Shown here one piece after another: positions 1 to 11,130 of a stretch of 64,000 bases of DNA. Origin of the DNA: Capra hircus. Lineage: Eukaryota > Chordata > Mammalia > Artiodactyla > Bovidae. How positions within the stretch are numbered: the stretch's first letter is position 1; each line of letters starts with the position of its first letter. The stretch covers positions 7,699,167-7,763,166 of the forward strand of contig NW_017189517.1 of the NCBI RefSeq assembly GCF_001704415.2, written 5' to 3'. A program made the position numbers and the translations under genes. Under the pieces are notes generated by a model. It did not search any database. It was given only the letters and a program-made list of their open reading frames with translations, and had not been told where the DNA came from.

Positions 1-1971
1 CATTGTACAGGAGACAGGAATGAAGACCATCCCCAAGAAAAAGAAATGCAAAAAAAGAAAAATGGCTGTCTGAGGAGGCCTTACAAATAGCTGTAAAAAG
101 AAGGGAAGTGAAAAGCAAAGGAGAAAAGGAAAGATATACACATTTGAATGTAGAGTTCCAAAGAATAGCAAGGAGAGATTAAAAAAAAAACAACCTTCCC
201 CAGTGATCAATGCAAAGAAATAGAGGAAAACAATAGAATGGGAAAGACTAGAGATCTCTTCAAGAAAATTAGAGATACCAAGGGAACATTTCATGCAAAG
301 ACGGGCTCGATAAAGGGCAGAAATGGTAGGGAACTAACAGAAGCAGAAGATATTAAGAAGAGGTGGCAAGAATATAAAGAAGAACTGTACAATAAAGATC
401 TTCATGACCCAGATAATCACAATGGTGTGATCACTTACCTAGAGTCAGACATCCTGGAATGTGAAGTCAAGTGGGGCTTCGGAAGCATCACTATGAACAA
501 AGCTAGTGGAGGTGATGGAATTCCAGTTGAGCTATTTCAAATCCTGAAAGATGATGCTGTGAAAGTGCTGCACTCAATATGCCAGCAAATTTGGAAAACT
601 CAGCAGTGGCCACAGGACTGGAAAAGGTCAGTTTTCATTCTAATCCTAAGAAAGGCAATGCCAAAGAATGCTCAAACTACCGCACAACTGCACTCATCTC
701 ACACACTAGTAAAGTAATGCTCAAAATTCTCCAAGCCAGGCTTCAGCAATACATGAACCGTGAACTTCCAGATGTTCAAGCTGGTTTTAGAAAAGGCAGA
801 GGAACCAGAGATCAAATTGCCAACATTAGTTGGATCATTGAGAAAGCAAGAGAGTTCCAGCAAAACACCTATTTCTGCTTTATCGACTATGCCAAAGCCT
901 TTGACTGTATGGATCACAATAAACTGTGGAAAATTCTGAAAGAGATGGGAATACCAGACCACCTGACCTGCCTCCTGAGAAACCTGTATGCAGGTCAGGA
1001 AGCAACAGTTAGAACTGGACATGGAACAACAGACTGGTTCCAAATAGGAAAAGGAGTACATCGAGGCTGTATATTGTCACCTTGCTTATTTAGCTTATAT
1101 GCAGAGTACATCATGAGAAACGCTGGGTGGGAGGAAGCACAAGCTGGAATCAAGATTGCCAGGAGAAACATCAATAACCTCAGATATGCAGATGACACCA
1201 CCCTTATGGCAGAAAGTGAAGCAGAACTAAAGAGCCTCTTGATGAAAGTGAAAGAGGAGAGTGAAAAGGTTGGCTTAAAGTTCAACATTCAAAAAACTAA
1301 GATCATGGCATTTGGTCCCATCACTTCATGGCAAATAGATGGGGAAACAGTGGAAACAGTGGCTGGCTTTATTTTTCTGGGCTCCAAAATCATTGCAGAT
1401 GGTGATTGCAGCCATGAAATTAAAAGACACTCCTTGGAAGGAAAGTTATGACCAACCTAGATAGCATATTCAAAAGCAGAGACATTACTTTGCTAACAAA
1501 GGTCCGTCTAGTCAAGGCTATGGTTTCTCCAGTGGTCATGTATGGATGTCAGAGTTGGACTGTGAAGAAAGCTGAGTGCCGAAGAATTGATGCCTTTGAA
1601 CTGTGGTGTGGAGAAGACTCTTGAGAGTCCCTTGGACTGCAAGGAGATCCAACCTGTCCCTCCTAAAGGAGATCAGTCCTGGGTGTTCATTGTAAGGACT
1701 GATGTTGAAGCTGAAACTCCAGTACTTTGGCCACCTGATGTGAAGAGCTAACTCATTTGAAAAGACCCTGATGCTGGGAAAGATTGAAGGCGGGAGGAGA
1801 AGGGGACGACAGAGGATGAGATGGTTGGATGGCATCACTGACGCAATGGACGTGGGTTTGGGTGGACTCTGGGAGTTGGTGATGGACATGGAGGCTTGGC
1901 ATGCTGCAGTTCATGGGGTCGCAAAGAGTCGGACACAACTGAGTGACTGAACTGAACTGAACTGAACTGAA
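1..1971 (+). mobile_element. BovB LINE (RTE clade), copy 1, entering from the left edge
   Basis: This copy starts inside BovB, just after the endonuclease region, so its true 5' end lies outside the window. It covers the linker, the reverse transcriptase, the C-terminal part and the 3' end. The 3' end is diagnostic: a run of ACTGA repeats (about 1947-1971) follows the typical GACTGTGAAGAAAGCTGAG and CACAACTGAGTGACTGAAC blocks. Many point changes and small indels relative to the younger copy at 43-45 kb show it is an old, dead insertion. BovB retroposes through target-primed reverse transcription; in ruminants it is known to be a horizontally acquired family. Confidence 0.96.
238..1451 (+). 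pseudogene. BovB reverse transcriptase, frameshifted
   Basis: The reverse transcriptase frame is split into two overlapping pieces, 238-717 (159 aa) and 579-1451 (290 aa). The break lies near 650, where one base is missing compared with the other copies here. The second piece carries RT motif A (FIDYAKAFD, residues 101-109), the motif-B region written HRGCILSP (161-168), where other copies in this window read RQGCILSP, and the catalytic YADD box (residues 203-206, bases 1185-1196). The loss of the RQG residues and the frameshift both argue for a dead enzyme. The intact family protein would be cytoplasmic and nuclear and would copy its own RNA at a nicked target. Confidence 0.9.
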
Positions 1972-2003
1972 TGCTTATTATTATTAATATTATTATTATT
2001 ATT
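1947..2003. repeat. BovB 3' tail followed by (TTA)n
   Basis: ACTGA-type pentamers, the usual BovB 3' terminus, run directly into a TTA-rich microsatellite (about 1975-2003). A simple repeat in this position is typical of RTE elements, which end in short tandem repeats rather than poly(A). Confidence 0.85.
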
Positions 2004-2087
2004 GCCTGTAGTTGTCTGTGTTTTGTATTGATTCAAAAACAATATTTCTGTAGCCTGTAGAATTCTAGGTGGATAGTTATTTGGGGC

Positions 2088-2212
2088 ACTCCCTGGTGGT
2101 TCAGTGGTTAGGACCTTTCACTGCTGGGGCCAGGTGTGATCCCTGGTCCAAGAACTAACACCTTCAAGCCATGTGGTATGGACAGAAAGGAAAAAAAATT
2201 TTTTTGTTCAAC
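2088..2212 (+). mobile_element. CHR-2-type tRNA-derived SINE
   Basis: The start (CTCCCTGGTGGTTCAGTGG) and the B-box-like GTGTGATCCCTGG, followed by GGTCCAAGAACTAA and an A-rich tail, match the cetartiodactyl CHR-2 SINE. It is diverged. Confidence 0.75.
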
Positions 2213-2214
2213 AC

Positions 2215-2560
2215 ATTGAAATAGCCTATTGTCTTTTGGCTTCTGTTGCTGGTTTTGAGAGGTCAGCTATCTATTTGGTTATTCCTCTGAAGTTGACTTG
2301 TCCTTTTTATCCTACTTTTAAATTCATCCTCCCACACCACACATACCTCAAATCTGTCTCTGTATAGTTTCATTACTATGTGTCTAGGCATGAATTTCTT
2401 TTCCTGTAGTCTGCTTGGAGTTCACTGGACCTTTTGAATCTTAGAATTTGTGTCATTATTCTGCCTATGGTGACCATGTGATATCTTCTCACAGCCAGGA
2501 CTCTTCCTAGAGTGAAAGGAGGTGATATTAATTATTAAACTGGCATAACAGGCCTAAGGT
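2215..2560 (-). mobile_element. Old L1 fragment, antisense
   Basis: Reading the plus strand, GTGTCTAGGCATGAATTTC and the following TGCTTGGAGTTCACTGG resemble the antisense of mammalian L1M 3' sequence. The boundaries are approximate and divergence is high. Confidence 0.5.
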
Positions 2561-2699
2561 ATGACTATCCCAAGGAAACAGAATATATGTGGTCACTATA
2601 CCTCTCTCTCTCTCCCGTCATCTTACGCTTAATACATTTTGCATGGTATATTTTTCCCTAGTGATTTACTTTTAACCTGTCAGAGTTTTATTCTTAGTT

Positions 2700-3430
2700 T
2701 GTGTCTTGTTGGCAATGTATAGTTCAGTTTTGTTTTTTTAACCATTCTGAGAATCGGATTCAGGCTTACCATTTTGTTGTTCCCTGTTTGTCTCTTGTTT
2801 CTTTTTGGCTGTTGTTTGTATCCTGTTTTCCGCTTTCATGTTGATTATTTGAACATATTTTAGTATTCTATTTTATCGATTGTCTTTTTGGCTATAATAA
2901 TTTATATTAGTTTTTAGTGATTGTCCTAGCAATTAAAATATACATTCCTAAGCTTTACCAATCTATTTAGAATTAATATGATGCCATTTAATGTAAATGT
3001 AGAAACTTTTTAACCATATAGATCCCTTTAATCCCCATTTCATCCTTTATGTTATAATTGCCATATATCACATCTACCTACATTGAAAATCAGACAAGAA
3101 AGTGTTATACTTTTTTTAATAATCATGTATGACTTAAAGAATTTAAGAAGTAAACCACTTCTAATGCTTTTCATTTGTTCTTGAAGATCCAGGTTTTCCC
3201 CCAGTACTGTTTCCCTTTAGTATAAAGAACACTGCAATGTATCCTCTTAGTTCTCCTTTTTCTACAAATTTATTTATTTTGCCTTCATTCCTAAGGGATA
3301 TTTTCACTGGATATAGAATTCTAGGTGACTTTCTTCCCTCCCATCACTTTAAGCATGTTCCACCATCTTATATTCTTCATATTTTCTGATGAGAAATCTA
3401 TGGTCATCCTGCTTCCCTGTCATCAGATAA
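2700..3430 (-). mobile_element. Old L1 fragment, antisense
   Basis: Blocks such as TATTTTCACTGGATATAGAA (3300-3319) and TTTTCTGATGAGAAATCT near 3380 are standard antisense landmarks of L1M 3' regions. Their order relative to the fragment at 2.2-2.5 kb is reversed compared with a single L1, so these are separate insertions or a rearranged one. Confidence 0.55.
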
Positions 3431-4088
3431 ATGCAAATTAAAATCACAGTATGGGACCAGTAATTTCTGAAAGGGGTAACTGTTTACTTGACAAGATATA
3501 AAAGCTACCTGAGGGTTCTGATGTAAAAATATAAGTAGACAAACTGTGGAGGAGACCTGCAATTCAGAGAAGCAATATGCCTGGGCATGAGTTTTGTGCT
3601 ATTTGTTTCCTTCTTCATAGCTTTGCCCCAAGGGCAGGCACTCAGTTGTTTCCTGAGGCAGGGCAGCAAAGGCAGCTTCTATTCTGATAGAAATGGTTCT
3701 GTTTTCTGCCCAAGAGAACCAGAGAAAGAAATCCAGGCAATCATGACTAGAGTGTGAGGTGTAATTCCCAGAGGGGAGAGTTGGAGAAAGGGATCTCCTA
3801 TTTCTGTGTGTGAACACCAGGGAAGTCTCAGGCTGATTCCTGAACCAGTAGTTACAGAGCAGACTCAAAGAAGCAGAGCAAAGGCTTAAAGACCATGCAT
3901 GGGCCATGGTTATTTTGTTTGTATTATGTAATTTCCACTCAGTTTTTTTTCCCTGTTTTTGATTTTTATTATTAATTTATTTCTGTTATTAATTTCTGTT
4001 TACATTTGTTATTAATTTCTATTCTATTTTAGTTAAAAAGCATTCTGAATGGTTTTAATATTTTATAATGTGTAGAGGTTTTTTCCAT
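3431..4088. other. Unassigned stretch, no gene seen
   Basis: A 102-codon frame on the minus strand (3599-3907) has no recognisable domain and no splice context I can defend. The right half is AT-rich with repeated TTATTAATTTCTGTT-like units (about 3965-4020). Confidence 0.4.
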
Positions 4089-4098
4089 GGCTCAGCAT

Positions 4099-4539
4099 GT
4101 CAGTTCAGTTCAGTTCAGTTCAGTTCAGTCGCTCAGTCATGTCCAACTCTTTGCAACCCCATGGACTGCAGCATGCTAGGCCTCCCTGTTCATCACCAAC
4201 TCCTGGAGTTTATTCAAACTCATGTCCATTGAGTTGGTGATGCCATCCAACCATCTTATCCTCAGTCGTCCCCTTCTCCTGCCTTCAGTCTTTCTCAACA
4301 TCAGGGTCTTTTCAAATGAGACAGCTCTTTGCATCAGGTGGCCAAAGTATTCGAGTTTCAGCTTCAGCATCAGTCCTTCCAATGAACACCCAGGACTGAT
4401 CTCCTTTAGGATGGACTGGTTGGATCTCCTTGCAGTCCAAGGGACTCTCAAGAGTCTTCTCCAACACCACAGTTCAAAAGCATCATTCTTCAGTGCTCAC
4501 CTTTCTTTATGGTCCAACTCTCACATCCATACATGACTA
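4099..4539 (-). mobile_element. BovB 3' end, copy 2, 5'-truncated
   Basis: An antisense BovB 3' terminus begins with repeated CAGTT pentamers and runs to the CATCCATACATGAC block. It is flanked by a perfect 10-bp direct repeat, GGCTCAGCAT, at 4089-4098 and 4540-4549, which is the target-site duplication. This defines the insertion exactly and shows that 5' truncation happened at integration. Confidence 0.95.
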
Positions 4540-4599
4540 GGCTCAGCATATAGTAGATTTTAATAACTTCCAGGTGCCCTTAAAAAATGTGAATTCTGG

Positions 4600-5110
4600 C
4601 TCTTTTGGATGCAGAGCTCTGTAAATGAATATTGCATAGCCTTTGTTAATTGTTCTCTTCAGAACTTTTATGTGTATACTGATATTTTTGTCTGCCTGGT
4701 CTATCAACTGTTAAGATTGATGGAGATGGGCAATAAGATCCTACTGTATAGCACAGGGAACTATATTCATTATCCTATGATAAACCATAATGGAAAAGAA
4801 TATGAAAAAGAATATATATATGTATATGTAACTGAGTTACTTTGCTTTACAGCAGAAATTAACACAGCATTGTATATGAACTATACCTCAATTAAAAATA
4901 TTGATGGGTAAGTATTCCTTTATTATTGTGGAGTTGTCTATTTCTCATTTTAGTTTTCTCAGGATTTTTGCTATGTGTAATAAACTTAAAAGCTATATTA
5001 TTATGTATATACCATTTTAGAATAGTGATATCTTATTGATGATATTGAACTCTTTGTCATCATAGAGATATTGATGAGGTATTGACCTCTTCTTAACATT
5101 TAAAACATCT
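4600..5110 (-). mobile_element. Old L1 ORF2-region fragment, antisense, interrupted
   Basis: GGAGTTGTCTATTTCTC (about 4930) and TTAATTGTTCTCTTCAGAAC (about 4650) are antisense L1 ORF2-region landmarks. A sense L1 3' end lies between the two halves. Boundaries are approximate. Confidence 0.45.
4722..4912 (+). mobile_element. Artiodactyl L1 3' end, sense
   Basis: CTACTGTATAGCACAGGGAA, then GAAAAAGAATATATATATGT, then the ACTCAATTAAAAAT-like end, form the known 3' terminus of artiodactyl L1. It appears inserted in antisense L1 sequence. Confidence 0.75.
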
Positions 5111-5144
5111 TACTTATTTTTTAACATTAAAAATTTTTAATACA

Positions 5145-5480
5145 ATTTTTAAAGATTCCTTTCCATTTACAGTTATTATAATATATTGGCTATATCCCCC
5201 ATGTTGTATGATACATCTCTGAGCATATCTTACACCCAGTAGTTTGTGCCTTCCACTCCCCCACTCCTACACTGCTCCCCACTGGTAAACACTAGTTTGT
5301 TCTCTGTATCCATGCATCTGCTTGTTTTCTGTTATATTCACTAGTTTGTTGTATTTTTTAGATTTCACATATAGGTGATATAGTATTTGTCTTTGTCTGG
5401 CTTATTTCACTTAGCCCTCTAAGTCCATCCATGTTAGTTCATTCTTGGGTTCTTCATTCTTTCTTGAATTTCCACATTTC
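5145..5480 (-). mobile_element. Artiodactyl L1 3' UTR, antisense
   Basis: Antisense L1 3' UTR landmarks include the CATATAGGTGATATAGTATT block and the final TCCATCCATGTTAG block. No coding capacity remains. Confidence 0.7.
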
Positions 5481-6944
5481 TGTCTGGGGTCCCTTTCTTC
5501 TGCCTCATGGACTGCCCTTATTCTTGTTGTAGTGCAGGGCTTGGAATGTTTGTATACTCCCTAGAATATTAGAGCATCTAGTCCTAGTTGTTACTGAAGT
5601 TCTCTCAGGCAGTTAAACTAGGATTTTTATAATGTATCCATATTTAATTAGCCATTACAACAGGAGTATTTATTGCCCTTGATTTATTACATTCTACCTG
5701 AAAGTTGAAGTTGTGTGATTATTTTTAACATCTCTTTCTTGAACTCAGTTGTAAGCTACATGAAGGTAGGAACATTGTCTGCTTTGCTGATTTGGGGATG
5801 TCTGACATTTATAGGTTATTTGTGAATAAGTGAATGCATGATTAAGGGAAATGATGTCTATATAAATAGCTGGTCACATTGTAGGTTCTTGATAAAATTA
5901 ATGGTACTTTTATTCTTGACTCTTTCTTGTCAACTGTATATCATACTAGAGTGGAGGCTAAAATCTGTACCTATTATCAGATATTTTTGCCTGCCTTTTA
6001 ATAGAGGGAGTAAGAGAAGATGTCAGGGGAGGCTACAGAGCTGGGATGTTGAGGTACAACTGGCTGACCTACTTATATAGGTTTACTGGAGCTCAGTCTT
6101 GTAGCTGACAGTGTGAGGATTTGACTCGTTTCATTCTATGGTTTTGAGATTTGGGTTACACCAGTGGATGATTTGTGAAGTAACTACCATCATACTTCAG
6201 CAGCAGAAGTATGTCTTAAGTACATCTTAAGCTGTACTTAATCTATTTATGAATTCAACTGGAGAGTGTCATGATAATTACCTAGCATCCTCTGTGTGTA
6301 AGAATCTGCAAATGAGCAGAGGCGCCCAGGGAAAATGAGGTGCAATTGTATAGCATAATGTGACCCCATGGATACAGGAAGCAGGGAGACTACTATTCTA
6401 CCCAAGCTAGATTAATAAGGTTTTTGACATATACAAAAATTATGTTAGATAAGTATCTGGCTTTCAATATGTGTCTCAGGGCCTTGTAAAAGTGTTGCTG
6501 CTCCCCTGCATTTTAGAATCAAGAGCCATATTGGTAGGATATAGCCAAGTATAAGTGAGACAGCCACTCTGGTTATCAATTGTTATGACACAAATTGAGA
6601 GTAGAGGATTTATACTTGGTCATTTTTCAAAAAGGAGGTTCTAAGAGAAATTCATTGGCTTGTCTGAAATTCTTAAATTATTATCCTCAAAGCTGTGACA
6701 ATTTTAGAAGAGGAGCATCATATTGCCTCCAAAGATAATACATCATAGCAGATGAAACATAAAAGGAATTTTTGAGTGATTCAATACAACGATGTTCTTT
6801 TGCTTTTTAAAGCATTTCATTTTTTTTTAAGCCAAAAGTTTCTACATTTTAACAATTCCATTTGCTCTCCCATCTTGGGAATAAGGTAGAAGCCAGTTCC
6901 TCCAAGTTCTCTGAGTCATTTTTACAATTGACAGAGCCCACTCC
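5481..6944. other. Mostly unassigned, with an L2 3' remnant
   Basis: About 5700-5830 resembles a degraded sense L2 3' end (GTAAGCTACATGAAGGTAGG). The rest shows no recognisable repeat or coding pattern; an 80-codon frame at 5838-6080 has no domain. Confidence 0.4.
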
Positions 6945-7090
6945 CATTCATTTTCATATTTGGTCTCATAGTAATCCTTTGAACTAGGCAGGGGAAAGAG
7001 GTGATATCTGTCTTATAGGTATGGAAACCAAGGCTCTGAGTCCTGGCCAGTGTTCTTGCCTTTATTCACTCTGCCATCCCAGAAGCTGAG
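6945..7090 (-). mobile_element. MIR SINE remnant, antisense
   Basis: The antisense MIR core is visible as AGTAATCCTTTGAACTAGGC followed by TATGGAAACCAAGGCTC. Degraded ancient mammalian SINE. Confidence 0.55.
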
Positions 7091-7135
7091 TTTATGTTGG
7101 GTCTAACTTCATTATTACTTGTTCAACCATCAGTT

Positions 7136-7353
7136 GAAAGTGAATGTTAGTCACTCAGTCATGTCTGACTCTTTGTGACCCCATGGACTGTAGCCCACCA
7201 GGCTCCTCTGTCCATGGAATTTCCCAGGCAAGAATACTAGCATGGGTAGCTATTCCCTTCTCCAGGGGACCTTCCCGACCCAGGGATCGAACGCTGGTCT
7301 ACCACATTACATTACAGGCAGATTCTTTACCATCTGAGCCATCACTTAAACCC
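7136..7353 (-). mobile_element. Bov-tA SINE, antisense
   Basis: Near-complete Bov-tA read in reverse: the BovB-like 3' part (GTCACTCAGTCATGTCTGAC) comes first, then ACCCAGGGATCGAAC (reverse of the tRNA B box) and the TTTACCATCTGAGCC tRNA-like head. Confidence 0.93.
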
Positions 7354-8204
7354 TTACATTTTAGGTTTTAGTATATGAGAAAGGAAACACATAAATAAAT
7401 TTTTGAATTCTTGCTGAATCAAAAGACCTATTTTCTCAAATACTTAATTAGATTTGTGTATAGTAACCTACTTTGAACTCTGCTTTCATCTGAGAAATAC
7501 TGTCACAGTAAAATATGTCTGGGAAGAAAAATATCAAAAGTTAAAAAACATGCAAGTTGAGATGAAGTGCCTGACTTAAAAAAAAAAAAATTCTTGCAAA
7601 GATAGCTTTCCCATTCAAATGACAGAAATGAGTGGTGAGACAGGGAAAAGTCTACAGCAGAGAGGACAAACATGATTATTAATTCATTAGTAAACTGCCT
7701 TTTCCTCCTGTAGCATCTGTCATTTTCCTTCTATCAAGTCTAGTCTGTTTTTCTATTGATGATGAGCTCTCAGATAAAAAAATAATAAGACTTGGTAATT
7801 CTGTTTATAACTGAGTATAGCATTTTATGTTGCACAATGAAAAGTTTTCAGCCAGGGGTTAGATGAATTTGCCTTTTTTGTGTGGCTAATTGAATTGTCA
7901 ATAGTACTTCGTCATAAGCTTTGCAAGTTATTTTTATAAAGCATTAGGCCTACAGAATTGGCCTTGGCGATGCCCCAGGGCCTGGGAGCACCTCTGCTCT
8001 GCCACTGTACCCCCATTCCTGTCTCTATTGCTTTATTGCTAACTAATGTAGGTTCTCTGTCTCTATGTATACACACACACACACACACACACACACCCAG
8101 AGTTCCCAAATAATTGCCTGAAGAGAACATTTTATTTAGTGTATAACTACTTTAATACATTTGCCTTATTTTTATTCTGAGTTGACTAGTTGATTTGGGA
8201 TTTT
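7354..8204. other. Unassigned, contains a CA microsatellite
   Basis: I see no repeat family and no credible coding frame. The sequence is AT-rich and contains a perfect (AC)13 run at 8071-8096. Confidence 0.5.
8071..8096. repeat. (AC)n microsatellite
   Basis: Thirteen uninterrupted AC units, likely length-polymorphic. Confidence 0.98.
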
Positions 8205-9800
8205 AACTCATTTATTCAAAGAATATTTATTGAATACCCACTGTGTGCTAGGTACTGTTCTGTGTCCTATGGATAAAGCAGAGAATAAGACAGGAAGAAA
8301 ATCTCTGATCTCATAGACTCTGCACTTCAGTGTCAGAGGAGACAGAATTAAACAGTAAAGAAAATGTAGAGTAACTCGGTGATGAGTGCTGTGAGTAGAA
8401 TCAGGGAGCACAGGCAGACAGGGAACACACCTGTGGTGTGTGGGAGAGGGTGCCATTTGGAATTGGGTGGCAAGAAAAGGCCTCACTGACAAGGTGCCAT
8501 TTGAATGAAGATTTGAAGGAGCTGAGAGAATAATGCATGCAGGCATCTGAGGAAAGAACATTCTAGGCAAAGCGAGAGCATCCAAGTGCAAAGACCCTCA
8601 GATGGACCTGTGCGTAGCTAGGTCTGTGAAATGCCAGGTGACTGGAATTGAGTAAGGGAGGCAGAACCTGGCTGGAGGCCTGAAGATGTCATGGAGGACT
8701 GTTGGGAGACAGTAGGGAAGTGATATGATCTGACATGTGTTTAATGGATCACCATGCCCACTGTGTTGGAAACCAGTGTTAAGCAGCAAGGGCAGAAGTG
8801 GACCAGTGAGGAGGCTGCTGCAGCACCCTAAGGCAGAGATGCTAGGGGCTGGAACAGGTGGCAACAGGGGCAGAGGTGAGAGATGATGGTGTTCTAAGTG
8901 TAGTCAGAAGCTGTTGCCAATAAGATTTTCTTACAGATGGCTGAGCGCTGAAGAATTGATGCTTTTGAACTGTGGTGTTGGAGAAGACTCTTGAGAGTCC
9001 CTTGGACTGCATGGAGACCAAACCAGTCTATCCTAAAGGAATTCACCCCTGAATATTCTTTGGAAGGACGGATGCTGAAGCTGAAGCTCCAATGCTTTGG
9101 CCACCTGATGCAAAGAGCTGACTCATTGGAAAAGACCCTGATGCTGGGAAAGACTGAAGGCAGGAGGAGAAGGAGATGACAGAGGACGAGATGGTTGGAT
9201 GGCATCACCGACTCCATGAGTTTGAGCTGGTGATGGACAGGGAGGCCTGGCGTGCTGCAATCCATGGGGTTGCAAAGAGTTGGACATGACTGAGCAACTG
9301 AACAACAACAGATTATGTGTAGATATGAAAGAATGAGAGGAGTCAGGATGACTTGAAGGATTTGACCTGAACAACTAGAAGGGTGGGGGTTGTTACTAAC
9401 TTCAATGGGGAATATTGAGGAGGAGCAGGTTTCAGGGGAAGTCTGGGCTTTGGTTTTGGACATGTTAAATTTGAGATACCTGTTAGATATTCAGGGGGAG
9501 TTATTGAGAAGGCAGCTGGACACATCTGGGCTTCAGAAGATACATATATGGGCATTGGAGAGCTGCCTGCATAGAGATGGAATTTAAAGACAGGACATGA
9601 TGAGATCATGAAGGGATTAAGTATAGAGAAAAATGTCCAAAGACTGGGCCCTGCAGTCTTTCAACATTTAAAGGAGAGAGAGATGTGAAAGAGCTAGTGA
9701 AAGTGACTAAAATAGAGATGCAGGTAGCTGGTCTGAGAGACCCCAAGTGTATACCTGACAGTGCATGCAAATGCAGAAGTCCCATCATCTATTAGGCCTT
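8205..9800 (-). mobile_element. L2 LINE, antisense, interrupted by BovB
   Basis: The left end is the reverse of the L2 3' terminus (GAATATTTATTGAATACCCA, 8221-8240), followed by antisense L2 ORF2 blocks such as AAAGGCCTCACTGACAAGG, GGGAAGTGATATGATCTGAC and TTTTGGACATGTTAAATTTG. The two halves (8205-8932 and 9310-9800) continue one another in L2 order across the BovB insertion, so the L2 was there first. No open frame survives. Confidence 0.8.
8939..9309 (+). mobile_element. BovB 3' end, copy 3, 5'-truncated
   Basis: It begins in the CTGAAGAATTGATGCTTTTG block and ends at ACTGAGCAACTGAACAACAA. The motif ACAGAT occurs on both sides (just before 8938 and just after 9308) and may be a short target duplication. 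It sits inside antisense L2. Confidence 0.93.
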
Positions 9801-11079
9801 GCTTCCTCCCTCAGCTGGAGGGGCTTCACAGAGTCAACTGTATGTAAGGGGCCTCCTCACTTATTTTTAAAGTTTAGTCAGATATAAGTCCCTTGCAAGG
9901 GGATTGGTACAAGATGGCAAAGATATTGGGCAGTGACAGATGTGTCAAAGCAAATATTGTAATGGAACCACTCTTTGTTCCAGTGAGGGCAGCATGTGAC
10001 AGCGAAGACACTGTTGTATTCTGCCATCATGACAGGTCAATTTAGTGCTTTGCCCATTTCTTTCTTTTTCATTTGGGGGATAGGGTGTGGTAAGAGAGAA
10101 ATGGAAAGGTCAGCATGAGGCAAGAGAGACTAACCATTTGAACATTTGACATTGTTTATTCTGACATACAACAGTAGGTCACACAAAAGAGGACCCAGGA
10201 GCTGTTTTTCCCCTCGGTGACCATTAAATGTCATGTCACCAGTGACAGCATGGTGGCTGATTCCATATTCCTGTTTGTTTGAAGAGCTATTCTTGAGACA
10301 TAGATCTCTTCTGAGGCAGAAGGTTAAGGCCACATGTATTGTGAATTGAATACTCAGCTCAACTTTTGGTTCTTTGCTCTTTGGCTTTTACGTTCCCTGA
10401 ACTTGCCTGCCAGCATCTGTCATTTGTAAGAATCAATTTAGAAAATTGGTGAGCAGGTGCGCATCCTAAGCATCCCTTCAAGTCCCAGGTGAGCCCTCCT
10501 AGAGCACAGTGGCGCTGCAGCATCCTTGTTGGTACCTAGGAATAAGACTAATTAATTTTCAGTGCCTTTCCCCATCTGAGAATTTTGGTTGGAAAGACTC
10601 ATTTCTAAAAGATGGCCTGGAGCAGATTTAAGCACAGAGCCCTTTAATTGGCGTGAGCGAGCAACAGTTGGACTTTGTGAATTGAGCTCTTCCACAGTAA
10701 GCCAGAGCGCATAGAGACAGCTCTAATTGCCTCTCAGCTCCCCAGAGGAGGAGACGAAAGAGAAAAAAGAAAGCAGAGCAGTGAATGGCCTCACCAGATT
10801 AGCCCATGGGCATTGTTTCTGCAGCCTGTTTCTGCAGGTGAACCCTACTTTGAAAATAAAACGTTAGAATTATAAACAAGCACTGTAGCAGCTGGACTAC
10901 ATCATCATTTTAAAAATTTGATGTAAAGTTTCAAAAATCTGTTTCTGTGAATCATACCTCAAGGGGAGCAGGCTTAATTTTTGGACCTGTCAGATTTTCT
11001 GAAACCTTCATTTTCTTTTTGGGATAGGCTTATCAAATTTAGGCCCCTGTAGCTTTAAATACTAAAATATTCTCTTGGT

Positions 11080-11083
<4 letters not shown>
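9801..11083. other. Low-repeat region, possible conserved non-coding element
   Basis: No repeat family or coding exon is recognised. The part at about 10545-10860 is compositionally balanced and contains several homeodomain-like TAATT/AATTG cores (for example CTTTAATTGGC and CTCTAATTGCC). This is compatible with, but does not prove, a regulatory element. Confidence 0.4.

Positions 11084-11128
<45 letters not shown>
11084..11128. repeat. (AC)n microsatellite
   Basis: A perfect AC run of 45 bases, the longest dinucleotide array in the window. Confidence 0.98.

Positions 11129-11130
<2 letters not shown>

Noticed and set aside
699..1288. Minus-strand frames of about 100-120 codons opposite BovB RT, recurring at every copy
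   Set aside because: They are the antisense shadow of the RT coding sequence and recur only because the sense strand is conserved.
7136..7353. B-box-like GGTTCGATCCC motifs here and in other SINEs as tRNA genes
   Set aside because: They are tRNA-derived SINE heads without a complete tRNA cloverleaf.
8071..8096. CA, TG and AC runs as Z-DNA or regulatory elements (also 11084, 20643, 34593)
   Set aside because: They are ordinary microsatellites or SINE and L1 tails, with no promoter or gene nearby.
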